Part shown: positions 7,236-13,288 of the stretch, piece by piece
Position numbering within the stretch: position 1 is the stretch's first letter
How the letters are laid out: the number at the start of each line of letters is the position of its first letter
Assembly: GCA_903823545.1 (NCBI GenBank)
Contig: CAIJTL010000786.1
Location: 1-14,146, forward strand
Length of the DNA: 14,146 nt
Direction of reading: 5' to 3'
From: an uncultured Planctomycetaceae bacterium
GTDB taxonomy: Bacteria > Planctomycetota > Planctomycetia > Planctomycetales > Planctomycetaceae
The notes under the pieces: model-generated
Told to the model about the DNA's origin: nothing
Seen by the model: only the letters and a program-made list of their open reading frames with translations
Database searches by the model: none
Position numbers and translations under genes: made by a program

Positions 7236-7643
7236 TCACTTGCTTGACGAACACAGCTCAACGACATGGCCATCAGGGTCATTCAGAAAGACTTGCACAA
7301 AACCATCAGGTCGCGACTTAGGTGGTGAAACGACCTTCATTCCGAGTTCTTGGGCTCTCGCGAACGCTGCCTCCGCGTTATCAACCACAAACGCGAAATG
7401 CTGTGAACGAGAGGTCCGGAATTGCTCCGGTAAGGGATTACCTGCCGGCGGAGTGCCGACATGTTCTTGAATCAAATGGATCTGAGTCGCGCCGGCCTGA
7501 AACCACGAACCAGGAAATGAGAACGAAGGACGCGGCACTTCCGTCATTCCCAGTCCATCGACATAGAACTCCCGAGAACGCTCGAGGTTTTTCACAACTA
7601 ACGTCACGTGATCGATGGACTTTACTTGAATCGGAGTGGACAT
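7236..7643 (-). CDS. VOC (glyoxalase/dioxygenase superfamily) protein
   Basis: Small metal-binding protein of the vicinal-oxygen-chelate superfamily, 135 aa, the usual single-domain size with two beta-alpha-beta-beta-beta modules. Module one: IDHVTLVVKNLERSREFY (10-27) with His12, then ATQIHLIQ (52-59). Module two: SQHFAFVVDNAEAAFARAQE (80-99) with His82, then FLNDPDGHVVEL (119-130) with Glu129. His12, Gln54 or His56, His82 and Glu129 form the expected metal site. The open frame continues to 7748, but I start at the ATG at 7641-7643 because the domain begins there and AGGAT lies 8 nt upstream. The gene lies 122 nt downstream of pheS. The reaction (lactoylglutathione lyase-like, dioxygenase or resistance-type) cannot be told from sequence. 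Confidence 0.9.
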   Translation of the reverse strand: MSTPIQVKSIDHVTLVVKNLERSREFYVDGLGMTEVPRPSFSFPGSWFQAGATQIHLIQEHVGTPPAGNPLPEQFRTSRSQHFAFVVDNAEAAFARAQELGMKVVSPPKSRPDGFVQVFLNDPDGHVVELCSSSK

Positions 7644-7765
7644 CGATTGATCCTGTCGGGCTCGAAAAAAAGATGTTGAACCCGAACTCACAAACGGCAT
7701 CTGTCGATAAGTTGTTCGAGTGTCTGCAACCGAATCCAGTAGAGTCATGAGGGCTCAATGCTCAA

Positions 7766-8767
7766 TTAGAACTGGCTGAGAAATCGAACGTCGTTCTCGG
7801 TAAAACGGCGGATATCAGTAATTCCATAACGTCGCATGGCGAATCTCTCGATACCGAAGCCAAATGCAAAACCGGTGACTTCATCTGGATCGTAGCCAAC
7901 CGCTCGCAGAACGCTCGGATCGACCATCCCAGCACCACCGATTTCCATCCAGCCTTGGCCCCAACTCATATCCACTTCTACAGAAGGTTCCGTGAAGGGA
8001 AAGAACGACGGACGAAAGCGAATTGTTACGTCACGGCCCAGGTACGCGGTTGCGAACAATCGCAATGTTGTCTTGAGTTGAGCCATCGTAACGCTGGTAT
8101 CAATCATTAACCCTTCCATTTGATGGAACATGCACGAGTGTGTCGCGTCGATCGTGTCGGGCCGATAGACACGCCCCAAAGAAACGATCCGAATCGGCGG
8201 CTTCGTTTTTTCCATTACACGAATCTGAACGGTAGAAGTTTGACTTCGGAGCAGCACCGGTCCGCCAGCAGTCGCTGTTGCCGTCGCAAGGTAGAAGTTC
8301 TCCAGCGGATCGCGAGCCGGATGATCGAGCGGAATGTTTAACGCTTCGAAGTTGTGATGCTCGTCTTCAAGTTCTGGCCCATTTGCGACAGTGAAGCCCA
8401 TTCGTCCGATGATGTTCTTGAATTCATCCATTGTCTGTGTGAGCGGGTGGCGTCGCCCAAGACGAACTGGTTCGCCTGGTAGGCTGATATCGAAACCAGT
8501 GAGCGATGCTTTTGGTTTTGCTAGCTCCAGCTGTCGCGCTTCGAGTGCGGCAGTCACTCGCTGCCGCACCTCGTTAAACTTGGCACCAAATGTAGGCCGC
8601 TGTTCCGACGTCGCTTTACCAAGAAGATCCTGTAATTCTTTGATTCGACCGCTTTTTTTTCCGAGAAACTCGACACGTGCTGCTTCAACAGACGCCGCAT
8701 CTTTTGCATTCGCCAATGCGGCAAGCGCCGCTGCTTCAAACTGCTCAAACTGTTGAAGCGGTTCCAT
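7766..8767 (-). CDS. pheS: Phenylalanine--tRNA ligase alpha subunit
   Basis: Alpha subunit of the (alpha-beta)2 PheRS that charges tRNA-Phe; 333 aa, normal length. The N-terminal coiled-coil tRNA-binding arm covers about 1-85. The class II core follows: motif 1 region [12 protein letters not shown] (105-116), [10 protein letters not shown] (145-154), motif 2 [20 protein letters not shown] (198-217), and motif 3 [18 protein letters not shown] (299-316). Phe-recognition residues Gln216 and Glu218 (FHQMEG) are present. The block usually written RTHTSP reads RSQTST (174-179), so the His that contacts the substrate in other PheRS enzymes is Gln here. ATG at 8765-8767 has AGGAA 8 nt upstream. The gene follows rplT, as in the classical cluster, but pheT is not downstream; a VOC gene is. 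Confidence 0.97.
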   Translation of the reverse strand: MEPLQQFEQFEAAALAALANAKDAASVEAARVEFLGKKSGRIKELQDLLGKATSEQRPTFGAKFNEVRQRVTAALEARQLELAKPKASLTGFDISLPGEPVRLGRRHPLTQTMDEFKNIIGRMGFTVANGPELEDEHHNFEALNIPLDHPARDPLENFYLATATATAGGPVLLRSQTSTVQIRVMEKTKPPIRIVSLGRVYRPDTIDATHSCMFHQMEGLMIDTSVTMAQLKTTLRLFATAYLGRDVTIRFRPSFFPFTEPSVEVDMSWGQGWMEIGGAGMVDPSVLRAVGYDPDEVTGFAFGFGIERFAMRRYGITDIRRFTENDVRFLSQF

Positions 8768-8825
8768 ACGCTGTTCCTAGGTCGCGAATTTCTGGCAACG
8801 TTGGTTGTTTTACGCACCAATGACG

Positions 8826-8877
8826 AAGGGCGAAACTCGCGTTGAGCCGTTATGTGCTCAATGCAGGTTTCGCCCTT
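8826..8877 (-). promoter_or_regulatory. Two-tier hairpin between rplT and pheS
   Basis: AAGGGCGAAAC (8826-8836) is exactly complementary to GTTTCGCCCTT (8867-8877). Inside it, TTGAGC (8842-8847) pairs with GCTCAA (8856-8861), leaving a 5-nt internal loop on each side. The structure sits 51 nt after the rplT stop and 59 nt before the pheS start in the transcript. There is no T-run, so I see it as an RNA processing, attenuation or stability element, or a dispersed palindrome, rather than a simple terminator. No Phe-rich leader peptide was found. Confidence 0.5.
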
Positions 8878-8927
8878 ATGACTCCCCGTAACGAGCTGTC
8901 GTGCGCTCATTGCGGAACTTTTCTAAA

Positions 8928-9290
8928 TCAGGCCGCTGCAGCGAGCGCTCCCTTAACGACCGCGACAATCTCGTCGAAAATTTGCGGTTCGCGAATCGCC
9001 AACTCACTCAAAGTACGACGATTCAATTCGATATTGGCCAATTTCAAACCATGAATGAATCGCGAATAAGACACACCACGCATGGTGACTGCCGCATTCA
9101 AGCGAGTGATCCACAACGCCCGCAGATCTCGCTTCTTCAAACGACGATCGTTGTAGGCATAGACACGTCCCTTAACGACGTGCTCAATCACTGTCCGCCA
9201 AAGACGACCACGACCACCAACGCGGCCTTCTGCCTCTTTGAAAATGCGTTTCTTCTTGCGATGGCGGATAGAACCCGACTTAATACGCAT
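8928..9290 (-). CDS. rplT: 50S ribosomal protein L20
   Basis: Large-subunit protein that binds 23S rRNA early in assembly and, in several bacteria, represses its own operon. At 120 aa the length is standard. The basic N-terminal extension ([15 protein letters not shown], 8-22) leads into the conserved core: [32 protein letters not shown] (in part), [18 protein letters not shown] and the C-terminal globular part ending at KGALAAAA. The opening MRIKSGSIR replaces the more common MARVKRG and looks clade-specific. ATG at 9288-9290 has an AAGG about 7 nt upstream. The gene is 83 nt downstream of rpmI. The spacer carries one copy of the repeated motif described for this operon, directly in front of the ribosome site. 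Confidence 0.97.
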   Translation of the reverse strand: MRIKSGSIRHRKKKRIFKEAEGRVGGRGRLWRTVIEHVVKGRVYAYNDRRLKKRDLRALWITRLNAAVTMRGVSYSRFIHGLKLANIELNRRTLSELAIREPQIFDEIVAVVKGALAAAA

Positions 9291-9306
9291 GACTGACCTT
9301 CTTCAC

Positions 9307-9333
9307 CTTCATGAGCCGAACAACTTGGTTCGA
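9307..9333 (-). promoter_or_regulatory. Repeated operon motif, copy A (rpmI-rplT spacer)
   Basis: Read on the minus strand: TCGAAC (9328-9333), nine bases, then CGGCTCATGAAG (9307-9318), ending 16 nt before the rplT ATG. The RNA can fold as CGAAC/GUUCG with a 6-nt loop. The CGGCTCATGAAG part runs into the rplT ribosome-binding region. Copy B, with identical 6-nt and 12-nt parts, lies in the infC-rpmI spacer. The role is inferred: possibly binding of a ribosomal protein such as L20. Confidence 0.45.
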
Positions 9334-9373
9334 CGGAGCAAAGCGGGGCACCGCCCGCAGCACTGAATATCAA

Positions 9374-9574
9374 CTACAGGATAGGACGCAACGCTTCGAG
9401 CACGGTCTTCGCCTGGTAATTTTCCAGAACACCGTCCTGCCGAAGGTTACGTTTTCGCTTGCCGGACTTGCCGCTGAGCAAGTGGCCGCGGAATGCCTTC
9501 CGGTGTTTCGCCTTTCCTGAGGCGGTCACCGTAAAGCGTTTCTTAATTCCCTTATGCGTCTTCTGCTTAGGCAT
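9374..9574 (-). CDS. rpmI: 50S ribosomal protein L35
   Basis: Small basic large-subunit protein, 66 aa, typical L35 length. [20 protein letters not shown] is the diagnostic start (family: MPKxKTHxGxxKRFxxTGxG). [25 protein letters not shown] continues the family pattern in which a G-K-hydrophobic block gives HLL..KS.KRKR.LR. The frame is open back to 9736, but that stretch is spacer sequence and the conserved N-terminus fixes the ATG at 9572-9574. The ribosome site is weak (CGAGACC region). The gene lies 186 nt after infC, a wide gap for this operon, and 83 nt before rplT. Confidence 0.97.
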   Translation of the reverse strand: MPKQKTHKGIKKRFTVTASGKAKHRKAFRGHLLSGKSGKRKRNLRQDGVLENYQAKTVLEALRPIL

Positions 9575-9694
9575 GATGGTCTCGTAAGGCGAGGGCCATA
9601 AATTCTGATTATCAACGCCGCCGCCGTGGCAGCATCGTCGAAAGAGCGGGGCACTATAGAGACCGACTCCAAACGTTTCCACTGATCCTGGACT

Positions 9695-9725
9695 CTTCAT
9701 GAGCCGGTTTTCAAAACCAGTTCGA
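9695..9725 (-). promoter_or_regulatory. Repeated operon motif, copy B with hairpin (infC-rpmI spacer)
   Basis: Read on the minus strand: TCGAAC (9720-9725), 13 bases, then CGGCTCATGAAG (9695-9706). The 13-base insert holds a near-perfect palindrome, GGTTTTGAAAACC, so the RNA can form CUGGU/ACCGG with a UUUGAAA loop. The downstream GGCTC can also pair with GAG(U)CC around AUGAA. It starts about 35 nt after the infC stop and ends about 120 nt before rpmI. It shares exact 6-nt and 12-nt parts with copy A. Confidence 0.45.
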
Positions 9726-9760
9726 GAAAATACCAAGCTACGGCGAAAATGGCTGGAACC

Positions 9761-10270
9761 TCAAACTTTTGGTGCCAACACGACCGACATTTGCTTGGCC
9801 CCATCCATTTTGCAAGCTTGCTCAACTTTTGCAATGTCTTCTAAGCCAGCAACAAACTGGGCCAGCACATCACGGCCTCGATCATGGTGAGCGTTTTCAC
9901 GCCCACGAAACACGACATTGACCTTCACTTTGTCTTTATGTTCCAAGAACGAGCGAGCCTGCTTGATCTTGAATTCAATATCGTGAGTCCCCGTTTTGGG
10001 GCGGAGCCGAACTTCCTTGAGCACTGTTTGGTGCGTTTTAGTATTAGCAGCGTGCTTCTTTTTCTGCTCGTATTTGAATTTGCCAAAATCCATGATACGG
10101 CAGACAGGAGGCCGCTCATTAGGACTGACTTCGACCAAATCCAAGCCCGCTTCGAGCGACAGCCGGAGAGCGTCCGAGGTCGGGATCACTCCAACCATGT
10201 GACCGTTTTGGTCGACAACCCGCACTGGGGTAATGCGAATCTGTTCGTTGATCCTCTGCGACTTTTCGAT
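9761..10270 (-). CDS. infC: Translation initiation factor IF-3, apparent AUC start
   Basis: IF3 binds the 30S subunit and checks start-codon and initiator-tRNA pairing. The N-domain ([18 protein letters not shown] through [21 protein letters not shown]), basic linker ([11 protein letters not shown]) and C-domain ([31 protein letters not shown]) are all recognisable. No ATG, and only one late GTG (10223-10225), lies in frame; starting at that GTG would cut off the invariant INEQIR. The frame is closed upstream by TGA at 10307-10309. Within the remaining space the best start is ATC at 10268-10270, with AGGAA 7 nt upstream, giving 169 aa ([12 protein letters not shown]..). E. coli uses AUU and some other bacteria AUC or AUU for infC, which allows IF3 to repress itself. 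CTG at 10286-10288 is a less likely alternative. It is the first gene of the translation cluster. Confidence 0.95.
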   Translation of the reverse strand: MEKSQRINEQIRITPVRVVDQNGHMVGVIPTSDALRLSLEAGLDLVEVSPNERPPVCRIMDFGKFKYEQKKKHAANTKTHQTVLKEVRLRPKTGTHDIEFKIKQARSFLEHKDKVKVNVVFRGRENAHHDRGRDVLAQFVAGLEDIAKVEQACKMDGAKQMSVVLAPKV

Positions 10271-10341
10271 TGCTGTGTTCCTCGGCAGTAGGGGCGTTGA
10301 TGCTGCTCAAGCGAACCAATCGCTTCTGCGAGCCAACGTGT

Positions 10342-10399
10342 CGTAACCTTGTAGTTACGGTCGCCTGCCCCGTCAAGAAACGACATTGTTTGCGGCAGG
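10342..10399 (-). promoter_or_regulatory. Two hairpins in the infC leader
   Basis: The 198-nt gap between the TSUP gene and infC holds no gene. It contains GGCAGG/CCTGCC (10394-10399 with 10364-10369, inner CGT/ACG) and CGTAAC/GTTACG (10342-10347 with 10354-10359, 6-nt loop). Read on the minus strand, the two hairpins follow each other and precede the infC ribosome site by about 60 nt. They may form a terminator for the upstream gene or a leader regulating infC. No T-run is seen. Confidence 0.3.
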
Positions 10400-10468
10400 T
10401 GAAGCTCGTTCTGAGAAATGAATTGTCGATGTGGCTCACCACAAATTCACTGCCTACCCAATGTTTGC

Positions 10469-10921
10469 CTATTGGCCATCAAGTTTTGAGCCACCTTGAT
10501 CTGAAACGCCCGGCGCGACATCAGCCTCCGCCGGAGCAGCCTTCGATTTCTGAGTCGGTGACACAAGCATGATCACGCCAAAAACGATAATCGCGACCGC
10601 AAAAATGCGAGTCAGTGTTTCGTTGCGATAAGCCTTGATCGTGTCCGCAACAAAATAACTCGTGAGGGTCGCCGCAACCGCCGTCGCCAGTGCTATCTTC
10701 CAATCAACCAGACCGTTCTTAATGTGCTGACTCGTCGCCGCGATCGCTGTCGGGACTATGACCGCCATTGAAGTGGCGGTCGCGGTCTTTTGATCAAGCC
10801 CAAGCAACATGACGAAGGCGGGGACCATGATCACCCCGCCACCAACTCCGCAGAGTGCCGCGAGCATTCCACTGGCCGCGCCGATTCCGAATGGGATTCC
10901 GATCAATGACAGGAGTTTCAT
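10469..10921 (-). CDS. Half-size TSUP (TauE/SafE family) membrane permease
   Basis: Membrane protein of the sulfite exporter TauE/SafE (DUF81) family, whose members move sulfite, sulfoacetate or other organic and sulfur anions. The signature GMLAALCGVGGGVIMVPAFV (in part) is the family's first-repeat Gly-rich motif, followed by TATSMAVIVPTAIAA, also typical. Four hydrophobic segments are visible in about 125 residues, then a 30-residue hydrophilic tail. Full-length members have two such repeats (about 250 aa), so this is the one-repeat form that presumably dimerises; it has no sign of frameshift or decay. The frame opens with TTG at 10934-10936, but I prefer the ATG at 10919-10921 (MKLLSLIG), with GAAGAG upstream. 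No sulfur gene is adjacent, so the substrate is unknown. Confidence 0.88.
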   Translation of the reverse strand: MKLLSLIGIPFGIGAASGMLAALCGVGGGVIMVPAFVMLLGLDQKTATATSMAVIVPTAIAATSQHIKNGLVDWKIALATAVAATLTSYFVADTIKAYRNETLTRIFAVAIIVFGVIMLVSPTQKSKAAPAEADVAPGVSDQGGSKLDGQ

Positions 10922-11033
10922 GGCAAAGCTCTTCAAAACGCGGAGCGATATTTTGATGGCACGAGTAGTCGCAACAGTCTATGGAGATCGTCAGGGGAAA
11001 ATAGGGGCGACACCAAAATCACGCGCGCGACGC

Positions 11034-11072
11034 TTTAGCTCGGCCACAAAACTCATCGTGGCTAAACCGAGC
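11034..11072 (-). terminator. Hairpin with two competing foldings downstream of the three-gene operon
   Basis: GCTCGG (11038-11043) pairs with CCGAGC (11067-11072), continuing into CCAC/GTGG. Alternatively TTTAGC (11034-11039) pairs with GCTAAA (11061-11066), stacked beside GCCAC/GTGGC. The two foldings share bases and exclude each other. The element lies about 75 nt after the stop of the secreted-protein gene. It may end that operon; no T-run follows. The rest of the 226-nt gap (10922-11147) shows no gene. Confidence 0.3.
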
Positions 11073-11147
11073 ACGTAGAAGGTAGAAGAAGGTGCTCCAC
11101 GTCATGAAACTCATTACCAAGACTCAACCACATTTCGGCTTCAGAAC

Positions 11148-12263
11148 TCACTCCGTTTGCAGAGGTCCGGTTTCGACGCATTCCAGATCGCGTCCTTTGA
11201 TTTTCTTGATGGCGTGAAGTTCATCGTCGTTCCAGCGGTTATCGGGCTCGCCGGTGATGAACCAGTCGCTGCCGTTGTCGGCGAGGAACATGCCGTAGCT
11301 CTTCAACGCAGTCAGGATTACCTTCGCTGGTGGCGGAAACTTGCTGAGGTCGTAGTCGGCACGTAATCGAACTCGCAGCCCCATGGGAGGCAGCTTTGGA
11401 TCGCGTGACTGACTCGCAAAATGCGTGGCTGGAAGAATGTAAGCGTGCTGCGATCGACGAACCGTGAAACGCAATGCGTGACGAATCTCTTTTTGCACCA
11501 TGACTTCGTCGTAGCGGACTAGTCCCGGAAAGATAGGTAGTCCGGCAGCGTCTGCCGACGTCCAACCAAGCGGTCGCAGCTTGTTCGAGCTGAGGTCAAA
11601 GATCGCACCGCTTCCCGCTTTCCATTTTCCAGGGCCATTCGGCATGACCTGAAACAGTTCGTACAAGAGCTTGTTCTGAGCATCAATCAAGATCACGTGC
11701 CGATCACTGTCGGGATCAGCATTCGGACCACCTTCGATCTTCGGGTTCATCGAGATGGGATACGGCCCTGGATCGCTTTCACCAGCGTATTCAAATTCAA
11801 CCTTTTGCTTTGGGTGATCAGCCGACACAAACTCATAAGGAATCCCGTTGGGAGCCCCGCGATAATCCGCTCCAAAGCAAGGAAACAGCGGCTTATCTTC
11901 GCCGATCGACCGGATGTAATCGCGCGAATTCTTGTGAACCGGCAAGCGCGAGATGTCATGGTTCCACGGATTGTCCGCTGGAAAAACGGCAATCTCGCCA
12001 ACCGGAGTTTTTAAGAGAGGGCTCGAGGAACCTGACTTCACGGCAGATTCTGCTTTTGATTTGTTTGCCTCGGTCGCGACATTTGTTTCAGTAACTGGAG
12101 CTTGCTCCTTCTTTTTCCCAGCGACTCCTGAATTGCGGTTCGATGGCTTCGGAGCGGGTGCTTGAGCTTCAGTCTCATTCTCTCCGAGGAACAGATTGAT
12201 TCCAAGAATCGCGAGGCCAATCGCGGTCCCGAGCCCCAACGCTTCACTACGACTTATAATCAT
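11148..12263 (-). CDS. Secreted or membrane-anchored protein of a widespread uncharacterised family
   Basis: A 371-aa protein with a short cytoplasmic start, one hydrophobic signal/anchor (about 8-26) and a Ser/Lys/Glu/Ala-rich linker (about 28-85). A large conserved domain follows (about 90-362). I recognise the domain from recurring motifs in planctomycete, acidobacterial and actinobacterial proteins annotated only as hypothetical: FPADNPWN (94-101), ESDPGPYP (162-169), DRHVILID (187-194), GWTSADAAGLPIFPGLVRYD (233-252), RHALRFTV (261-268), PPMGLRVRL (292-300) and YGMFLADNGSDWFITGEPD (323-341). The density of invariant Asp, Arg, His and Trp suggests an enzyme or ligand-binding fold, but I know of no assigned activity. 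The ATG overlaps the DUF455 stop (ATGA), so the two are translationally coupled. The extracytoplasmic location is inferred from the N-terminus. Confidence 0.88.
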   Translation of the reverse strand: MIISRSEALGLGTAIGLAILGINLFLGENETEAQAPAPKPSNRNSGVAGKKKEQAPVTETNVATEANKSKAESAVKSGSSSPLLKTPVGEIAVFPADNPWNHDISRLPVHKNSRDYIRSIGEDKPLFPCFGADYRGAPNGIPYEFVSADHPKQKVEFEYAGESDPGPYPISMNPKIEGGPNADPDSDRHVILIDAQNKLLYELFQVMPNGPGKWKAGSGAIFDLSSNKLRPLGWTSADAAGLPIFPGLVRYDEVMVQKEIRHALRFTVRRSQHAYILPATHFASQSRDPKLPPMGLRVRLRADYDLSKFPPPAKVILTALKSYGMFLADNGSDWFITGEPDNRWNDDELHAIKKIKGRDLECVETGPLQTE

Positions 12264-13072
12264 GGCTTGTCTCCGTCAGATTCCGCGACCCCCGCCGCTT
12301 CCAACTGACTAATGAACTCTTCGGTCATCCCAGCAGCTCGACGTGCCTCTCGTTGAAAGACGTCACCACGAGCTTTTTCTGCTCGTAACGGCCACTTCAA
12401 ATGCGATTGAAAAGCATCCCAATCGGATTGATCGGGCGACTTCAATCGCCTTAGCCATTCCAGTCCAAACGCCACATGGTGAATCTCGTCGCGATGAATC
12501 GTTCGCATCAGCGCGGCGCTCCGCAGGTCACCCGCTTGCTCAAATGCATCTGCAAACTCCAATGAGTGATCGAGATTCGCTCCCTCAAAGACCAGCGGCA
12601 GCCCGGCCAGATAGTCTAAGACGCTTTCAAACTGCTGCGACTTCTTCCAGATGTAACAGTTGACCTTCAAAGACCCGAACGGCAACCCCAAAGTCGCCGC
12701 ACGCTCCAAATGCATCCGAGTATGCCGTTGCTCGTCCGCCATAACCGCCACCATGCCTTTGCGGAACTCGTTTGGCGCATTCGGAAAAGCCACCAAAACC
12801 CATGCCATCACTTCCAGAGCTTGTAGCTCATGATTAGCCATGATGTGGTGAGCGATGGCTCGTTTTGACGGATCTTTGAATGCACCTGGCTTCGGCATCG
12901 CTGGTGCGGTACGCCGTGGAGCGAACTGCAATTCCGGCGATCGAGCCGGTTGCTCAGGGCGCCAAACTTCTCCCGGACACTCGTCGGTTAATGGCTCTGC
13001 CGCGCGAGCCAGTTTCAGGTCGAGTGACTCGCTGCGCAGTATCTGTTCGGCAAATTCACGAAGCTCCATCAT
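12260..13072 (-). CDS. DUF455 family ferritin-like (putative di-iron) protein
   Basis: Soluble all-helical protein of the DUF455 (ferritin-like) family, 270 aa. The four-helix metal site is legible: HELQALE (81-87, Glu82), DEQRH (113-117, Glu114 and His117), FEGANLDHS (162-170, Glu163) and DEIHH (195-199, Glu196 and His199). That gives two E-x-x-H pairs plus the extra Glu ligands of ferritin/R2-type di-iron carboxylate proteins. An N-terminal extension (about 1-65, Pro-rich at 40-62) precedes the core. Two tandem ATGs at 13067-13072 both follow GGAAGG, at 4 and 7 nt, so the true start may be the second. The gene sits 12 nt after the zinc-ribbon gene and overlaps the secreted gene by 4 nt. The reaction is not established for this family; oxidase, hydroxylase or iron handling are all open. 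Confidence 0.9.
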   Translation of the reverse strand: MMELREFAEQILRSESLDLKLARAAEPLTDECPGEVWRPEQPARSPELQFAPRRTAPAMPKPGAFKDPSKRAIAHHIMANHELQALEVMAWVLVAFPNAPNEFRKGMVAVMADEQRHTRMHLERAATLGLPFGSLKVNCYIWKKSQQFESVLDYLAGLPLVFEGANLDHSLEFADAFEQAGDLRSAALMRTIHRDEIHHVAFGLEWLRRLKSPDQSDWDAFQSHLKWPLRAEKARGDVFQREARRAAGMTEEFISQLEAAGVAESDGDKP

Positions 13073-13084
13073 CAGTCCTTCCGC

Positions 13085-13258
13085 TTATCCTCGGCCACCT
13101 TCGCAACAGGTCTCGCAAATGGTATGGCACTGCGAGCATTGCAGCTTGTGTCTGATCTCCAATAACACACCACCACAAACTGGGCATCCTGGTCGGCAAG
13201 CGTCAGGCGGAGGTTCCGAAAGTTTCTGCGATCCATCAGTATGATTCGTGTCCGACAT
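13085..13258 (-). CDS. 57-aa zinc-ribbon protein, first gene of the DUF455 operon
   Basis: A short gene that a 60-aa length cut-off would miss. It reads MSDTNHTDGSQKLSEPPP, then a Cys-rich domain: Cys21, Cys25 and Cys28 (CRPGCPVCGG), a beta-strand segment LLEIRHKLQ, then Cys41 and Cys44 (CSQC), Cys48, and Cys51-Cys52 (CETCCEGG). C-x-x-C pairs at 25/28 and 41/44 make a classical zinc ribbon; the extra Cys48/51/52 could hold a second metal or be redox-active. ATG at 13256-13258 has a strong GGAGG 5 nt upstream, and TAA at 13085-13087 leaves 12 nt to the DUF455 start. The longer frame over the same bases (13072-13278) lacks any such pattern and is a shadow. The function is unknown; it may be a partner of the DUF455 protein. 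Confidence 0.85.
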   Translation of the reverse strand: MSDTNHTDGSQKLSEPPPDACRPGCPVCGGVLLEIRHKLQCSQCHTICETCCEGGRG

Positions 13259-13288
13259 CTCACCCTCCGCGAACTCAAACTATGTTGA

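Noticed and set aside
9700..9730. tRNA anticodon-arm look-alike: stem with TTTCAAA (plus, UCA) or TTTGAAA (minus, UGA) loop, suggesting tRNA-Sec or tRNA-Ser
   Set aside because: No matching D-arm, T-arm (GGTTCGANTCC) or acceptor stem lies at the right distance on either strand; it is explained as the hairpin of the repeated operon motif.
12855..13244. 129-aa plus-strand frame
   Set aside because: It lies antisense to the DUF455 and zinc-ribbon genes, is low-complexity and Arg/Ser-rich, and shows no family features.
13072..13278. 68-aa minus-strand frame over the DUF455 upstream region
   Set aside because: It has no motif or sensible start, and it overlaps the Cys-rich 57-aa frame (13085-13258), which has a strong ribosome site.
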